Part shown: positions 13,078 through 24,574 of the stretch, piece by piece
Position numbering within the stretch: the stretch's first letter is position 1
How the letters are laid out: every line of letters starts with the position of its first letter
Assembly (NCBI GenBank): GCA_003254885.1
Contig: QANT01002211.1
Location: 1-64,000, forward strand
Length of the DNA: 64,000 bases
DNA from: Purshia tridentata
Taxonomy: Eukaryota; Streptophyta; Magnoliopsida; Rosales; Rosaceae
Direction: 5' to 3'
The notes under the pieces: generated by a model
Told to the model about the DNA's origin: nothing
The model's input: only the letters and a program-made list of their open reading frames with translations
Database searches by the model: none
Translations under genes and position numbers: made by a program

Positions 13078-14577
13078 ATGGATATTTTCAGGCTGCTTTG
13101 TGCACTCGAGCTTTTAGTTTTGGTAGTGAATGCTGGTGGTGGTGGTGGTTCTGGGAGTTGTGGGTTTCCAGCCATATACAACTTTGGGGACTCAAACTCT
13201 GACACTGGCGCTATTTCAGCAGCCATATCTGAGGTTCTTCCACCCAATGGTGAAACCTTCTTTGGATACTCTACTGGACGCTTTTCTGATGGTCGTCTTA
13301 TAATAGATTTCATAGGTAAGAGCCTAGAAGCTAAGCAACTTCTATATATGTTTCTTGGGTATTTTGTTCCCGTTAATTTTTTAATATGTAAACATTGCGC
13401 AGCTGAGAAATTGCAGTTGCCATACCTCAGTCCTTACCTGGACTCACTTGGGACCAATTTCAGGCATGGTGCAAATTTTGCAACTGGCGGTTCATCCATT
13501 AGATTTGGAGGCTATAGCCCATTTCATCTTGGCATTCAACTTTCCCAGTTCACACGATTTAAGTCTCACTCCATGGCTCTCTATAAACAACATAGTTCAA
13601 ATGGTCAGTCTCTTCTTTGTCTCACTTATATAGTATTATCATGTGCATCAGTTCCATTTTGCTATATCAGACAGCAAACTCTTTCAATTGAAATTGGTCA
13701 ATTTTGGCACCAGGAGCACTTCCTAGGCCCGAGGACTTCTCAAAGGCTCTGTACACAATTGATATTGGTCAGAATGATCTTGCCTATGGTTTTCAACATG
13801 GGACAATAGAACAAGTTATAGCCTCCATTCCTGATATCCTGAGCCATTTATCCCATGCAATATATGTAAGTAATAAGCAACAGTAGTTACTTGGACACTT
13901 ATACATGACCAAAACATAGACATATACTGATTTACTAATTCCAATGTGGCCTGTTTCAGCAACTATACAAGGAAGGGGCAAGATTTTTTTGGGTGCATGG
14001 CACAGGCCCACATGGGTGCTTGCCCTATAGTGTTATTTATGATAAATCAAAGCCTTATAATCTGGACCAAAGTGGCTGTGTGAAGCCTCTGAATGAGGTT
14101 GCTCAGGAGTTCAATAGGCAGCTTAAGGACATCATATTACAGTTCAGGGCACAGCTCCCTCTTGCAGTATTTACATATGTCGATGTGTATTCGGCTAAAT
14201 ATGCACTAATTACTGATGCAAAAAATCAAGGTAACTTTAATGATCATTTACAAACATGTTTAGAGCATCCCATGATGAATGAACCATAAAACATTTTTTT
14301 CTAATTTTTGTGCGCGGTGATGACAGGTTTTGTAGATCCAATCGACTTCTGCTGTGGCAGTTACTATGGGTACCATATTGATTGTGGAAAAAAAGCCATA
14401 GTGAATGGAACTGTCTATGGTAATCCTTGTGATAATCCATCAAGCCATATTAGCTGGGATGGCATACACTACTCTCAGGCAGCCAACATATGGATTGCTA
14501 ATCTCATTCTCAATGGCTCACTGTCCGACCCACCAGTTTCAATCTCGGAGGCCTGTTATCGTTCCAAGAATGTATGA
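13078..14577 (+). CDS. GDSL esterase/lipase, secreted
   Basis: SGNH/GDSL-family acyl hydrolase. Exons 13078-13315, 13403-13603, 13714-13865, 13960-14230 and 14327-14577 give 370 aa, a normal plant GDSL length in the usual five-exon layout. An N-terminal hydrophobic stretch (residues 3-19) followed by a glycine run looks like a signal peptide, so the protein probably enters the secretory pathway or apoplast. Block I is FGDSNSDTG with the nucleophile Ser39. Block II lies in NFATGGSS, block III is GQND (oxyanion Asn), and block V is DGIHYS with the catalytic Asp and His. Several Cys and N-glycosylation sites (NGT, NGS) lie near the C-terminus. It resembles the Arabidopsis At5g14450/At3g26430 (alpha-fucosidase-like) subgroup. 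The substrate cannot be told from sequence. Confidence 0.92.
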
Positions 14578-15704
14578 GCACCATGAGAGATGAGTCAATA
14601 ACCACGGTTTGTTTGATTGAAAATTATTTAGTAGAAATACGATGATGATAGTAGTTTTAGCCATTTGAGCATTACTACACTTATTCCCTTGTGGCATGTT
14701 TGTTTGAAGAGTATCTCAGTCCGGAAGTGGAAAATATTGGTCTTTGTTTGTTTTTGCCTTTTTTGCTGATTTGTCCACTTGGAAACTTTAAATCAAAAGT
14801 GCTTTCAGTTTTAAGGAAAGGGAAGGGCAACCCATAAATGCCCTTCTTTTGGTAATCTTAAATTGTCATTTTGAGCACTGCAAATACTTTCAGATGTTCA
14901 GTCACCTCAAAGCTGCCCCCAACTACTATGATAAGTTTTGAATTTTGTGGCTTCGAAGACAAATAAGCCATGTTTTAGACTTTTAGTTACTTCGAAAGCA
15001 CATCATGCTGATAGTTATGTTCTAATTAATGTTCTGGTCTTGATCATCACCCAAACTCTCACTGCTGGCTTCTAAGTTATAAATGAATTGCAGATTGGGG
15101 TCCAAGTTTTCCTCTGAGGCACTCAAACACTGATAAACACAGAAAAACTCTTTCATCATACTGAACCCTGATCCACTTGGGCAGCCCTTGTACGTTTGCA
15201 ATTTGCAGAGGATCACAGAAATCCCAATGTCATTGTGAAGGAATTGCAACAATGTCATTTTTATATATCCTTCATAATATGAATTAATAAATTTTGTTCT
15301 AAACAACTCAGACATTTTTTAGCTGGTGCCTTTTAACATTAGAGTTAGTATCTCACTCGTATGTTGTAAGAAGCAATTGAAGTAGTCGTACTTGCATTTT
15401 GGTGCACCAACAAAAGAAAATGATGCTCCACCAATTCTTTATTGAGTATTGACATTGAGGCATACAAAGAAGAATCTGTCAATCTGACAAGGAATTTATG
15501 ACGTCCAAAAACAATTGAAGAAATAAGCAACCTTTTTTTCTTTTTTTGACACTTACAGATATTTGAATAAAAAACTCATACCAAATCTCCTTCCTGCTGT
15601 TCTTATTGTTATCTACTAATTTTTTTAAACTTTCAAATCGACAACCTAACAAAACACAAACCAATCCTCTACTAGGACAGTTTACTTATATATACATCAT
15701 CGCA
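14578..15704. other. convergent spacer between GDSL lipase and KLCR genes
   Basis: The spacer holds the 3' flanks of two convergent genes. Short open frames on the minus strand (for example 15022-15315) have no recognisable composition or motif. No repeat or RNA gene was seen. Confidence 0.4.
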
Positions 15705-18022
15705 TTATAATACCTCAATTCTGTCATTATTTATAATTTGGGAGTTGTTGGTGTCAAGAAGTGTCTCTAGTGATCTTGTTTTCCTGCTCCGAACCCTACC
15801 TGCATCTTTCAACAACTCGGCCAACCTCCGCTTCTCATCATCCACATCAGGATTTGCTGTTCCAAGCTTCTCTTCTCTCATGCCAACAACATATTCCAAG
15901 ATCTCTATGGCTTTATCCAACCTGTGTAAGGCACCAAAGTATAAAACACATTAAAGACTAAATCTTAAAGCATGCTAAATACTTTAACCCTCATTGAAGG
16001 GTGAAATAACTTATCGCATAAGATATCAAAGCACAGAAAAGGAGTGAAAAAGTAAATGCCAAAACAAGGAAGAGCATAATACCTGCCCATTGCATCATAT
16101 GTGCCAGCCAAATTACTATAAACCCCTAATGTGTCAGGGTGATATGGCCCATACTCCTTTTCTAAGATAGTCCTGGCTTCTTCAAACAGGTCTGCAGCTT
16201 CATTGATTGAATAACGTTGTACACAGGCTAGACCCATTTGGTTCAGAGCAATCCCAAACAACGCTGATTTCTTTTCTCCAGTGGCCCGAAACTTTGATAT
16301 GGAACTCTTGAAGGTGTTGTAAGAATCCAAGTAATTTCCCATCATATAGTACATAACCCCCATCTGAGCCTCAATTCCTGCAGTTGTGCTTTGTTGACCT
16401 GGGGTATCACCAAATATTTTCAAAGCCTTCTTGAGTAACTTCAGGGCCTGCTCCAAATCATTCATAGATTGATAGATAGCAGAAACATCAATGAGACCAC
16501 TGGCAATCTCTTCTGAGGGGATTCCAGGATTGGGTTTCCCATAAATTCGATGTGCATTTTCACAGTATGATTTGGATTCCTTAAACTTTCCTATCTTGTT
16601 GTACAGATCAGCTAAACGGACATGAACAGAAGCTACTGCTGGATGGCTCTCTCCTTTAGTTGACTTAAACACAGTGAGTGCTTTCTGATAAGAAAATACT
16701 GCCTCATCATACCGAGCCAAGGATAGATAAGCATCTCCGATACTGCAATCAATTGAAGCTGCATCCACTTCCTGGTCATTGGCAGACATGGACATGCCTG
16801 CTAAAACATAATGCTCAAGAGCAGCTTCATAATCTCCTTTTGAGTCACAGATAAGTCCCATGAGTCTTCTGTCTGCTGCTTCCTCAAGGGAAGCAGGAGA
16901 ACCATTCTCCCTGTGGATATCAAGGGCCATCTGACAGAGCTTCTCAGCCTCATCAAATTGCAATGCTTGAACATGGGCCTCAGCTACATAGCGACAAGTC
17001 TCACCAAATCGAGGGTCTGTTTCTCCCAAGACTTGCCTTTGTATCTCCATACCTGCTGTATAGAACAGTATTGAATTTTCAATCTGACCCGTCATTGCAT
17101 ATATATCACCTAATTGCATACACCCTGCAAACTTGGCCAGTGCGTGGTCATGGCCATCTTCTATAGCTGGAATATCAATTGCACGCTCAAGAACTGGAAT
17201 TGCCTCATCATACTGGCCTAAGCTGCAATAGATTGCTGCCAAAACATGCAAACACATGACCAACTCTAACTTGGGTTTCCCGTTTGTACATTTCTCAAAA
17301 GATTTCATTGCCCGAAGAGCTAACTCAAGAGCTTTTTGTGGATTTTCACCAGAAGCAATCAAATCCCTTGTTTGTTTAAGCAAGAATGGTCCAAGGTCAG
17401 GGTTATCCAATCCAGCCGCAGAAGGATCCTTGACTCCATTATGAGACCTTACCCCACGCAAAGCAAAATTTCTCTGCTTGTTCTTGGAGAATACTGCATT
17501 GGCTTTTCTTGGATTCTTCTCATACCTCTTATCAAGTGGAGGCCTCTCATGGGGAGATTTGCTCTTAGGACTTGATTTTGCAGATTTGGTCTTTTCCTTT
17601 GTTGCAGACTTTTCAGCAGTAGACATGTTTGCTTTGTCAGGAGTTGAGTCACTACCAGTACCCTCCTCTTTATTTTCTACAACCACCTCCTTCCTTATCT
17701 CCAAATCGTCAATATATCCAACAAGATGGTTTAATTCTGAATCAATCCTCGATTCCTCACCGAATGATCCAAAGCTAGCCCTAGACGGAGACTGATCAGA
17801 GCTCTGCATTTCACAGACATTGTGATATAACTGCTCAATAGAAGTGTCAATCATACCATCCATAGGCATACCAATGGAGTCACTATGAGGACTCAATTGA
17901 CTCAGTGGACTTCTTGGAGAGCCTTGCTGGGTATAGCCTTCCTTTTGAGAAGGTGCATAGTCTCCATTGGGTTCATCTACTACACTGTCCTTATTCAATG
18001 CTTCCATAGCTAATCCAGGCAT
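15705..18022 (-). CDS. KLCR: Kinesin light chain-related protein (KLCR/CMU), TPR repeats
   Basis: Two coding exons on the minus strand, 18022-16083 and 15921-15705, joined in frame (GR|LDKAIEIL) to give 718 aa. The N-terminal third is Ser/Pro/Lys-rich and disordered (SPRSPLSQLSPHSDS, then KSAKSSPKSKSPHERP). From about residue 200 a run of tetratricopeptide repeats begins, for example AIYCSLGQYDEAIPVLERAI, GDIYAMTGQIENSILFY, DAYLSLARYDEAVFSYQKAL and NLAGTYDAMGRLDKAIEIL. This is the plant KLCR family, also called CMU, which binds cortical microtubules and IQD scaffolds and keeps them in place while cellulose synthase complexes move. The C-terminal tail (RSRKTRSLETLLD) is basic. The upstream region carries a probable leader intron (acceptor near 18030, donor near 18505). 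Protein and family are clear; which KLCR paralogue is not. Confidence 0.93.
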
Positions 18023-18880
18023 TGTGTTGGGCTAGAGTATGAATAAATGGAACTAGAGGATAAGCAATAAATCAATACAAAAAGGTAGAAGGAACAAAAA
18101 ATTCAAATCTTCTAAAGCATGTACAACATGCACTTGTACCTAAAATATCAGCTCAGACACATACAATGACTTGGCATATTGATCATATTCTTGACAAACC
18201 AATATATGTGGTGAAGTTATTGAAAAACTACTTGTTGGGAGATTATTTCAATAGATATCCAAAAGTCAAAGAAACAAAAAAACAATCCAAAAACTGACTC
18301 CTTTGCAAAACTCCATAGTACTTTACATAAGATCAAATAAAAAAGATAACCCAGAAGAGAATGAAATTCAATATCTGTTCAAACAGCAATAACAAAAACA
18401 GATAAAGAGTCAATGCTACATACGGAAAAAATGACAATAAACGACACGCTCAGAAACAAAAAAAAAGAAAAGGAAAAGAAGATACAAACAATAAATGAGG
18501 CATACCTGAAAATTATTATGAGGAGCAAGAGAAATGCCAAAGTTTGATGCGCTCTGGGTGATATGTAACTGATGGACACAGAGATAGAGTTGATAATATG
18601 TCTCAGTTTTCTTCTTAAAAATATATATAAGTTTGAGGGGCAGAAGAAGACGAAGAGGAAGAGACGAGGGGTTTGGGACAATGAAAGAAAGGGTGAGGGG
18701 CAAATTGGGCAATTCGAAAATGGAATAATTGAGAATGATATACAGATAATATATATGTATAATAATAAGGCTATACAAGTCTAGGTGTGGGGTTGCAGAG
18801 AGTTGGAATGTTGAAGCAATAAGGAAGGCGACCTCTCTCCCACTCTCTCTCTGATTTTTTTTTCAATTGAATTAATTTTT
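18023..18880 (-). promoter_or_regulatory. KLCR leader, probable 5'UTR intron, CT-rich 5' end
   Basis: Upstream of the KLCR ATG on the minus strand no long coding frame fits the protein. An exon-like segment with a GTATGCC donor (revcomp near 18500-18507) and CT/GA-rich sequence at 18800-18850 suggest a 5'UTR exon separated from the ATG by an intron of about 470 bp. The CT tract near 18835-18850 is typical of plant core promoters and leaders. Exact ends need cDNA. Confidence 0.45.
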
Positions 18881-18986
18881 TAATTAATTTGGCGGGATTA
18901 ACGGCTTTTCAACGCCAAAAGACTGTGGAAATGTTCAACTGACAGCGCCGTTTGTTACACAACTCGAAACTTTAATCTCACTTTAC

Positions 18987-19077
18987 CACGTGGCATGAGG
19001 AAAAGGGAGAAGCCTCAGCTTTTTCCGGCTGTGGTTTAATGATTGGTCGGCTTTTTGAAGGATTCGGGTGCCACGTG
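18987..19077. promoter_or_regulatory. pair of G-box (CACGTG) elements upstream of KLCR
   Basis: Palindromic CACGTG occurs at 18987-18992 (in ccacgtggc) and 19072-19077 (in gccacgtggat), with a related ccacgta near 19172. Spacing and ACGTGGC flanks fit ABRE/G-box sites for bZIP or bHLH factors. They sit about 150-250 bp beyond the likely KLCR 5' end. Function is inferred from motif only. Confidence 0.45.
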
Positions 19078-22000
19078 GATCACGTCCAGCAGGGTTCGAG
19101 CTGGTCTGGTTCGGCCTTTTTTAGAAAATGGGCCACGAACCGACTCTTGCAAGCCCAAACAAGAGTACGGGACCACGTAATGTGGCGTGGGTTGGTTAAA
19201 TTATATATCATAGGCCCACCCTTTTGCCTAAGAAGGCTTTGTGGTGAATTAGAAGCTAGTTACCAACACAATTGAAAATTCAGATGAAATATGATTTGGT
19301 TTTGTCTGAGAGACATGTTGAAGCTTAGATTCCGATAATTATTACAAAGACCAAAGAAGAAAGGCTTTTGGTTCACTTAAATTGAGGAAAGAATCTCTAT
19401 GTAGGGTAATCAAACAAGCTTTAGACAAAATCAAATGATTGATGTTGTTGGGGGCATCAACGTCAGCATATTCTGAAGGTGCAACCACACTGCCTAATGT
19501 CTATAGATTTTAAACATTATAATGAGATGAGATGGGAAAAAAAAGAAAAAAAAAACCTAAATTCAAGTCTTGTTCNAAAAAAAAAAACTAAATTCAAGTC
19601 TTGTTCTAAGGGATTGAGATTTAAGGTAATCACAGGCATTAGATCATAATTTAGAACTAAACCCATGATTAAGCTACGAGATCACGGGTATGACAATGAT
19701 GTTCAGCAAATTGGTATGACAGACAAAAATGAAACACTAGTGTTATATATATACATATATGAATATATTCTTTTAAAATATTAAAGTGAATGATTCTGCT
19801 TGACTCAATCTTTATTGTTATTATTTTTTGAATGTTTAAATAGAGTTGAGTAGGTGAGGCACCAATTCCATGATAGGGAATCTAAAATGGATGCAGCAAC
19901 AAACAAGTTTTATGATATAGTCATATATATATATACTAGATCAGAAGATGCTTATTAAACTGGACTTAATTCAACTAACGAAGTGGAGGTGTGTCTCATC
20001 TTCAACAGCAACAACAATGACAAATTAATGCCCTTTAATCTATAAACCACTTAGCTATAATTAAGGTTGGTTCAAGACCCACACTGACCACATAAATTAT
20101 AATTATTAACTGTAAAAAGAAACACAGTTACATTCTAGAACGCGTGAAGAAGATAATCATAATGCAAGTAATTGGGCCGTGGACTCTGGGCTTTCCAATT
20201 ATTTGGAGAAATTCTAGTGATCAAGTTCGGCTTTGTTCTGCTCATGATAGCCAGCCTGGCCCATGTTCAATATAATATACATATAAAATAATTTTATTGA
20301 TCGAAATTTTTTACTAGTTTGCATTTTCTTCAAGGTGCACGTGCGACTTGGGAAAAAGCATGCAGACAAAAAGCATAATATATTATCTTAGCTTTCCGAA
20401 GGGTGATCACCTTTTGGCCTGTAGTTTGACTATGTTCTCAAATAAAGTGAATCCATGCATGTATAGATTACGTAATATGTATATATAGATTACATAATTG
20501 AGAAAGCAGGTTGGACCATTGCGACCATGATGGCCTCATGATATCCATGACCAGTTTTGTAGCAAACATGGGTTGGACCATGCAGCCCATACTGAGCAAG
20601 CTCGAAGAGATATTTAGTGCCAAGTAATGATCATGCATATACTTAATTATACAATTGAAATATTAAGTTAATTAAAGGCACAAGTAATTGATGATCGTGA
20701 TAAGAAATGATGAATTATTGATGGCTTTTTTCTTTGTAATATGTATTGTCACAATTTTGACAAGTGAGAGCTCTATACCAAAGCTAAGCAATGGTTTAAT
20801 TAGAATCCTTTGCATATTCATCTAAATACAAAAGATCGAGTTTCCACCCTGTTTATTAAATCCGTCTCGATCTCTGTCCCTTTCATTCTTGACTTTTCAA
20901 TCCTTTTGGTCAAATAAATGATATGCTCTCATATAAGTATATTCATACAACCTTTAAATTTGTTTGTATCTACAAATTGTACCTGGGCTTGGGTATTCTC
21001 GAGGACCCTCCCTCCTGCTAAGAAACGAAAGTAAATGCAATATACAACTCATGACCTTCATACATATATATACCCCTAATTTTTTTCTATAATATATATA
21101 ATATGTGTGTGTATGGTCATCTCGCCGCAAAAGGCAAGGGCATATAGTAGATCAAATGATCTAGATTGGGATCGAGACAATGTTTTGCTTCAAATTTATG
21201 TAAATGTAGGAACTTTTTTAAATAAAGCAAATGGTGAAAATACATATGATGAGAATTATTTTGGTTTGACATTCGAAAGAGAGAGAGACGTGAATGTGAG
21301 TGATACTGGTCAAGGAAAATAAGAATGAAGGAATTCCATGCAATGCAATATTGCATGGGAGTGGACCAGATCGATCGAATCACCAATTAATAATGATGTC
21401 CTTGTACAACTTTTCTTTAATTTGGGTATCTTCAAAGCATGAATGGAGAATCTAGTGGGGCCCTTCCTGGTCAAAAGAGAGTCTTGCTGACATTCCCTCC
21501 ATGTTTGTAAAGTCAAAAGCCCTCTGAGTCTCTTCCCTCTTCTCTGTGTATGAGAAAGAGAAAGAATGAGCTAGTGGTCCTTGGGCTTGACTCTTGAGGG
21601 AGGGAGAGTAAGGCGTATATACCATACAAACAGATTTTCAACTTGATAAGAGATGTGTTTAGATTAAAGTAGCTTCTTTACTTAGCATGAAACGAGAATA
21701 TTAACTTATACAATATGCAGCTCCATGAACCTTTGCCGAAAGTAAAAAAGATTAACCTTACCTCTAAACCACATTGACTTATTGTAACTTTCATGTAGCT
21801 AGCCAGCAGCCCACTACGTACCCACATCCATTAGCTGTCGAGCTTTTGTCTCATCAGCCACCATACTTTATATCCCTGAAACAAAAAAAGTGTCATATAT
21901 ATACGTACGGTTTCTCATTTCTGGTAGATGCAAAGAAAATACAAGACATAAACATAACAATCCTTGACTAGAATATATCAAAAGATATGATGAGATAAAA

Positions 22001-22621
22001 GGTATATCTGATATATCATCTGATTGATGGTGAGTATGAGACTTTCAATCCTTTGTGAATTGTGATCACTAATTCAACTCATATATCCAGCCAGAAACTT
22101 TTTCCAGTACTATGTATGACTGGTTTGATGGGTGAAGGGATAATCACCACAAAGCCCAAAGGTCAAGTAAAAATATACCTTGGGATATTACTTTGGTTCT
22201 TGATTGTCATATATAATCCCTAAGCATGCATTAATTAAGATATAAATAGATATATATGTATGTCAGTATGTGTGTGGCTATGTACTGTCAATCCTACTGA
22301 GTCTTGCAAACTACAAAAACAATGACTTCAATTATGAATGTTCTGCATACATATTGAAATTGTATGCCAATATGAGAGAGAGAGAGAGAGGAGGGAAGCA
22401 GGAGAAAATATTCTGGTGTTGAATGGTGGGCCCCAAGCTTTTGGATCACTACGAATGTTCTTTGTTAGGATGGTAAAACTAGAGAACTCAATACTACTCT
22501 AGAAAAAAGAGAGTACTCCAAATTACAACTGGGGGTAACATACTAACATTAATTAATTACTTTCCACATGGAAAGGAATCAAACCCTACACTTACTCAAC
22601 TGTGAACCCAGTCTTTCATCC
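19078..22621. other. long AT-rich spacer upstream of the zinc-finger/exonuclease gene
   Basis: No supported gene. It contains a 24-bp direct repeat around the single N (19576; the phrase ctaaattcaagtcttgttc on both sides), several ATATAT runs, a short GA microsatellite at about 22375-22390, and AT-rich sequence typical of upstream regulatory space. Short open frames (19039-19275, 21107-21322) have no recognisable features. Confidence 0.4.
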
Positions 22622-22624
22622 TCT

Positions 22625-22632
22625 TATAAATA
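22625..22632 (+). promoter_or_regulatory. TATA box of the zinc-finger/exonuclease gene
   Basis: TATAAATA lies 68 bp before the ATG at 22700, in a pyrimidine-rich context (ccttccaccctgcaccttcc downstream), which implies a short leader of about 35-45 bases. Confidence 0.6.
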
Positions 22633-22699
22633 CCTTCCACCCTGCACCTTCCTTCTCAATCCTCTTAGAGCTTTACAACACTCACTGCAATTAACCATC

Positions 22700-24574
22700 A
22701 TGGAGTACTGCAGAGTTGAGTCATCAGAAACCCTCAGGTTAACTCTCTCTCTCTCTCTCACACACATTTGTTTCAGCTTCTCTCAAGTACTTTCAGAATG
22801 TCAAATAATTTTTGACTGATCAGCCATGATATATATACCAAATAAATTAATGACTTTGATTGTTCATCAGGAACAAGTGTGCTGCATGCTACAGGCAGTT
22901 TAACAAACTCGAGCACTTGGTGGAGCACATGAGAACCTCGTACCACTCAGTTCATGAACCCACATGCGGAATATGCAAGAAACATTGCAGATCCTTTGAA
23001 TCTCTCAGGGAACATCTTATAGGTAAACATTTACTTAATTTCTGTTGCATATATATCTAGCTAGCTACTCCGCATAAATTCTTTTACGATCTATAGAGAC
23101 AATTAATTTGATCATCATCGACAGTATCAGACAGTGAGATTAACAATTCACAATGCTTTTTCAACTCAGGGCCATTGCCGAAACAAGAATGCAAGAACAT
23201 ATTCAGCACCAGAGGATGCAAATTCTGCCTAGCTATCTTTGAAAGCCCTTATACTCTCAGGCTTCACCAGGAAAGATGCCAACTCTCCGGTGTAAATGCT
23301 GTAAGTCTATACTCGATCTGTATTAATATTCGCAACAAACTAATTAATTATGGTTATAACTTTTTTCTTTCAATTCTAAGCTTAAATCTAACCAAAACGT
23401 ATACCCTTTTCTCCTTTTCTGTTTTAATGGTATATATCAAAAAATAAATTCATTACAGGGACTACTTGGTCGCTTTGCTAATCTGGGCATTCGTGACAAC
23501 ACTGAAAATGGTAGCACAAGAGGGACTCAAGTTGTTGCACTAGCTTGCAAAATGGTTGGTGGGGGCAGTGATGGCTCCCTAGACCTCTGCGCAAGGGTCT
23601 GCCTCATTGATGAAAATGAAAACATCATCTTGCACGCTTATGTCAAGCCACAAATTCCAGTCACCAACTATAGGTATGTGGAAGTTAAACAATATTATAG
23701 CTCTACAGCTTCTTCTGGTGTGTACATACTATACTAGTATATACTGAAGATTTTGTTATACTTAATTGTATGTAGGTATGAAACAACTGGTATTCGTCCC
23801 GAATACTTGAGGGATGCAATGCCTCTGAGGCAAGTGCAAAAGAAGATTCAAGACTTCCTCTGCAATGGGGAACCAATGTGGAAGATTCGACCTAGAGGAG
23901 GAAAGGCTAGGATTCTTGTGGGCCATGGTTTGGATCATGATCTTGACTCTTTGCAGATTGAATACCCAGCACTAATGATCAGGTAATTAGTTTTCTTAAC
24001 TAGCTAGCCAACCAAAATTAGTACAAGAGGGCATGCACTAAACTTACATATCATATTCTCTTAATTAATCACAAGAGATGCATATAACTTTCCTATAATT
24101 TCAAATATATGTATTTAATCATTCCAAACGTGACTATACATATAGGGATACTGCAAAATACCCTCCACTGATGAAAACAAGCAAGCTGAGCAACTCACTC
24201 AAGTATCTAACACAGGCATATCTTGGGCAAGTACCCTAGCTACCAGCAAATTTCTTTCTTCTATGTCAAATTAAAAATATATATAATTCTATGTGAGTAA
24301 TTAATGGAGTTTCTACACACACACACACACACATATATATAGGTATGACATTCAAACTGGAATTCAAGACCCCTATGAGGATTGTGTTGCAACAATGAAG
24401 CTTTACATGAGGATGAGATCCCAAGATCATAAAAGAGAGACCTGCCCACTGGCTTCTGACCCACAAAACCGGAACAATTTCGCATCATGGCGGCAAAATG
24501 AGCTTGAGAGGATGACCCCAGATCAGATGTTGGAAATCTCAAGGTCTGATTTCTACTGTTGGTGCTTGGACTGA
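22700..24574 (+). CDS. C2H2 zinc-finger / REX4-like exonuclease-fold protein with degraded active site
   Basis: Seven exons (22700-22737, 22871-23022, 23170-23300, 23459-23673, 23776-23982, 24146-24226, 24343-24574) give 351 aa. Residues about 14-105 contain C2H2-type fingers (CAACYRQF...HLVEH, CGICKKHC...LREH, CKFCLAIF...LRLH). Residues about 130-310 match the RNase H-like DEDDh exonuclease domain of plant REX4/ISG20-like proteins. Motif I, normally D-C-E, reads A-C-K (Ala136, Lys138). Motif II keeps Asp234 (GHGLDHDLD). Motif III keeps Asp288 (DPYED), but the general-base His five residues before it is Gln283. Three of five catalytic residues are therefore gone while the frame is open throughout, so this is probably a pseudo-exonuclease. 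Intron 6 has a GC donor (GG|GCAAGT), required by the reading frame. The family ending SRSDFYCWCLD is present. Confidence 0.85.
24310..24342. repeat. (CA)n(TA)n microsatellite abutting an acceptor site
   Basis: A CA run followed by ATATATAT occupies the last 30 bases of intron 6, up to the AG at 24341-24342. Length variation here would change the polypyrimidine context of the last exon's acceptor. Confidence 0.8.

Noticed and set aside
17256-17795. Plus-strand open frames inside the KLCR gene
   Set aside because: They are antisense shadows of the long, strongly supported minus-strand TPR exon.
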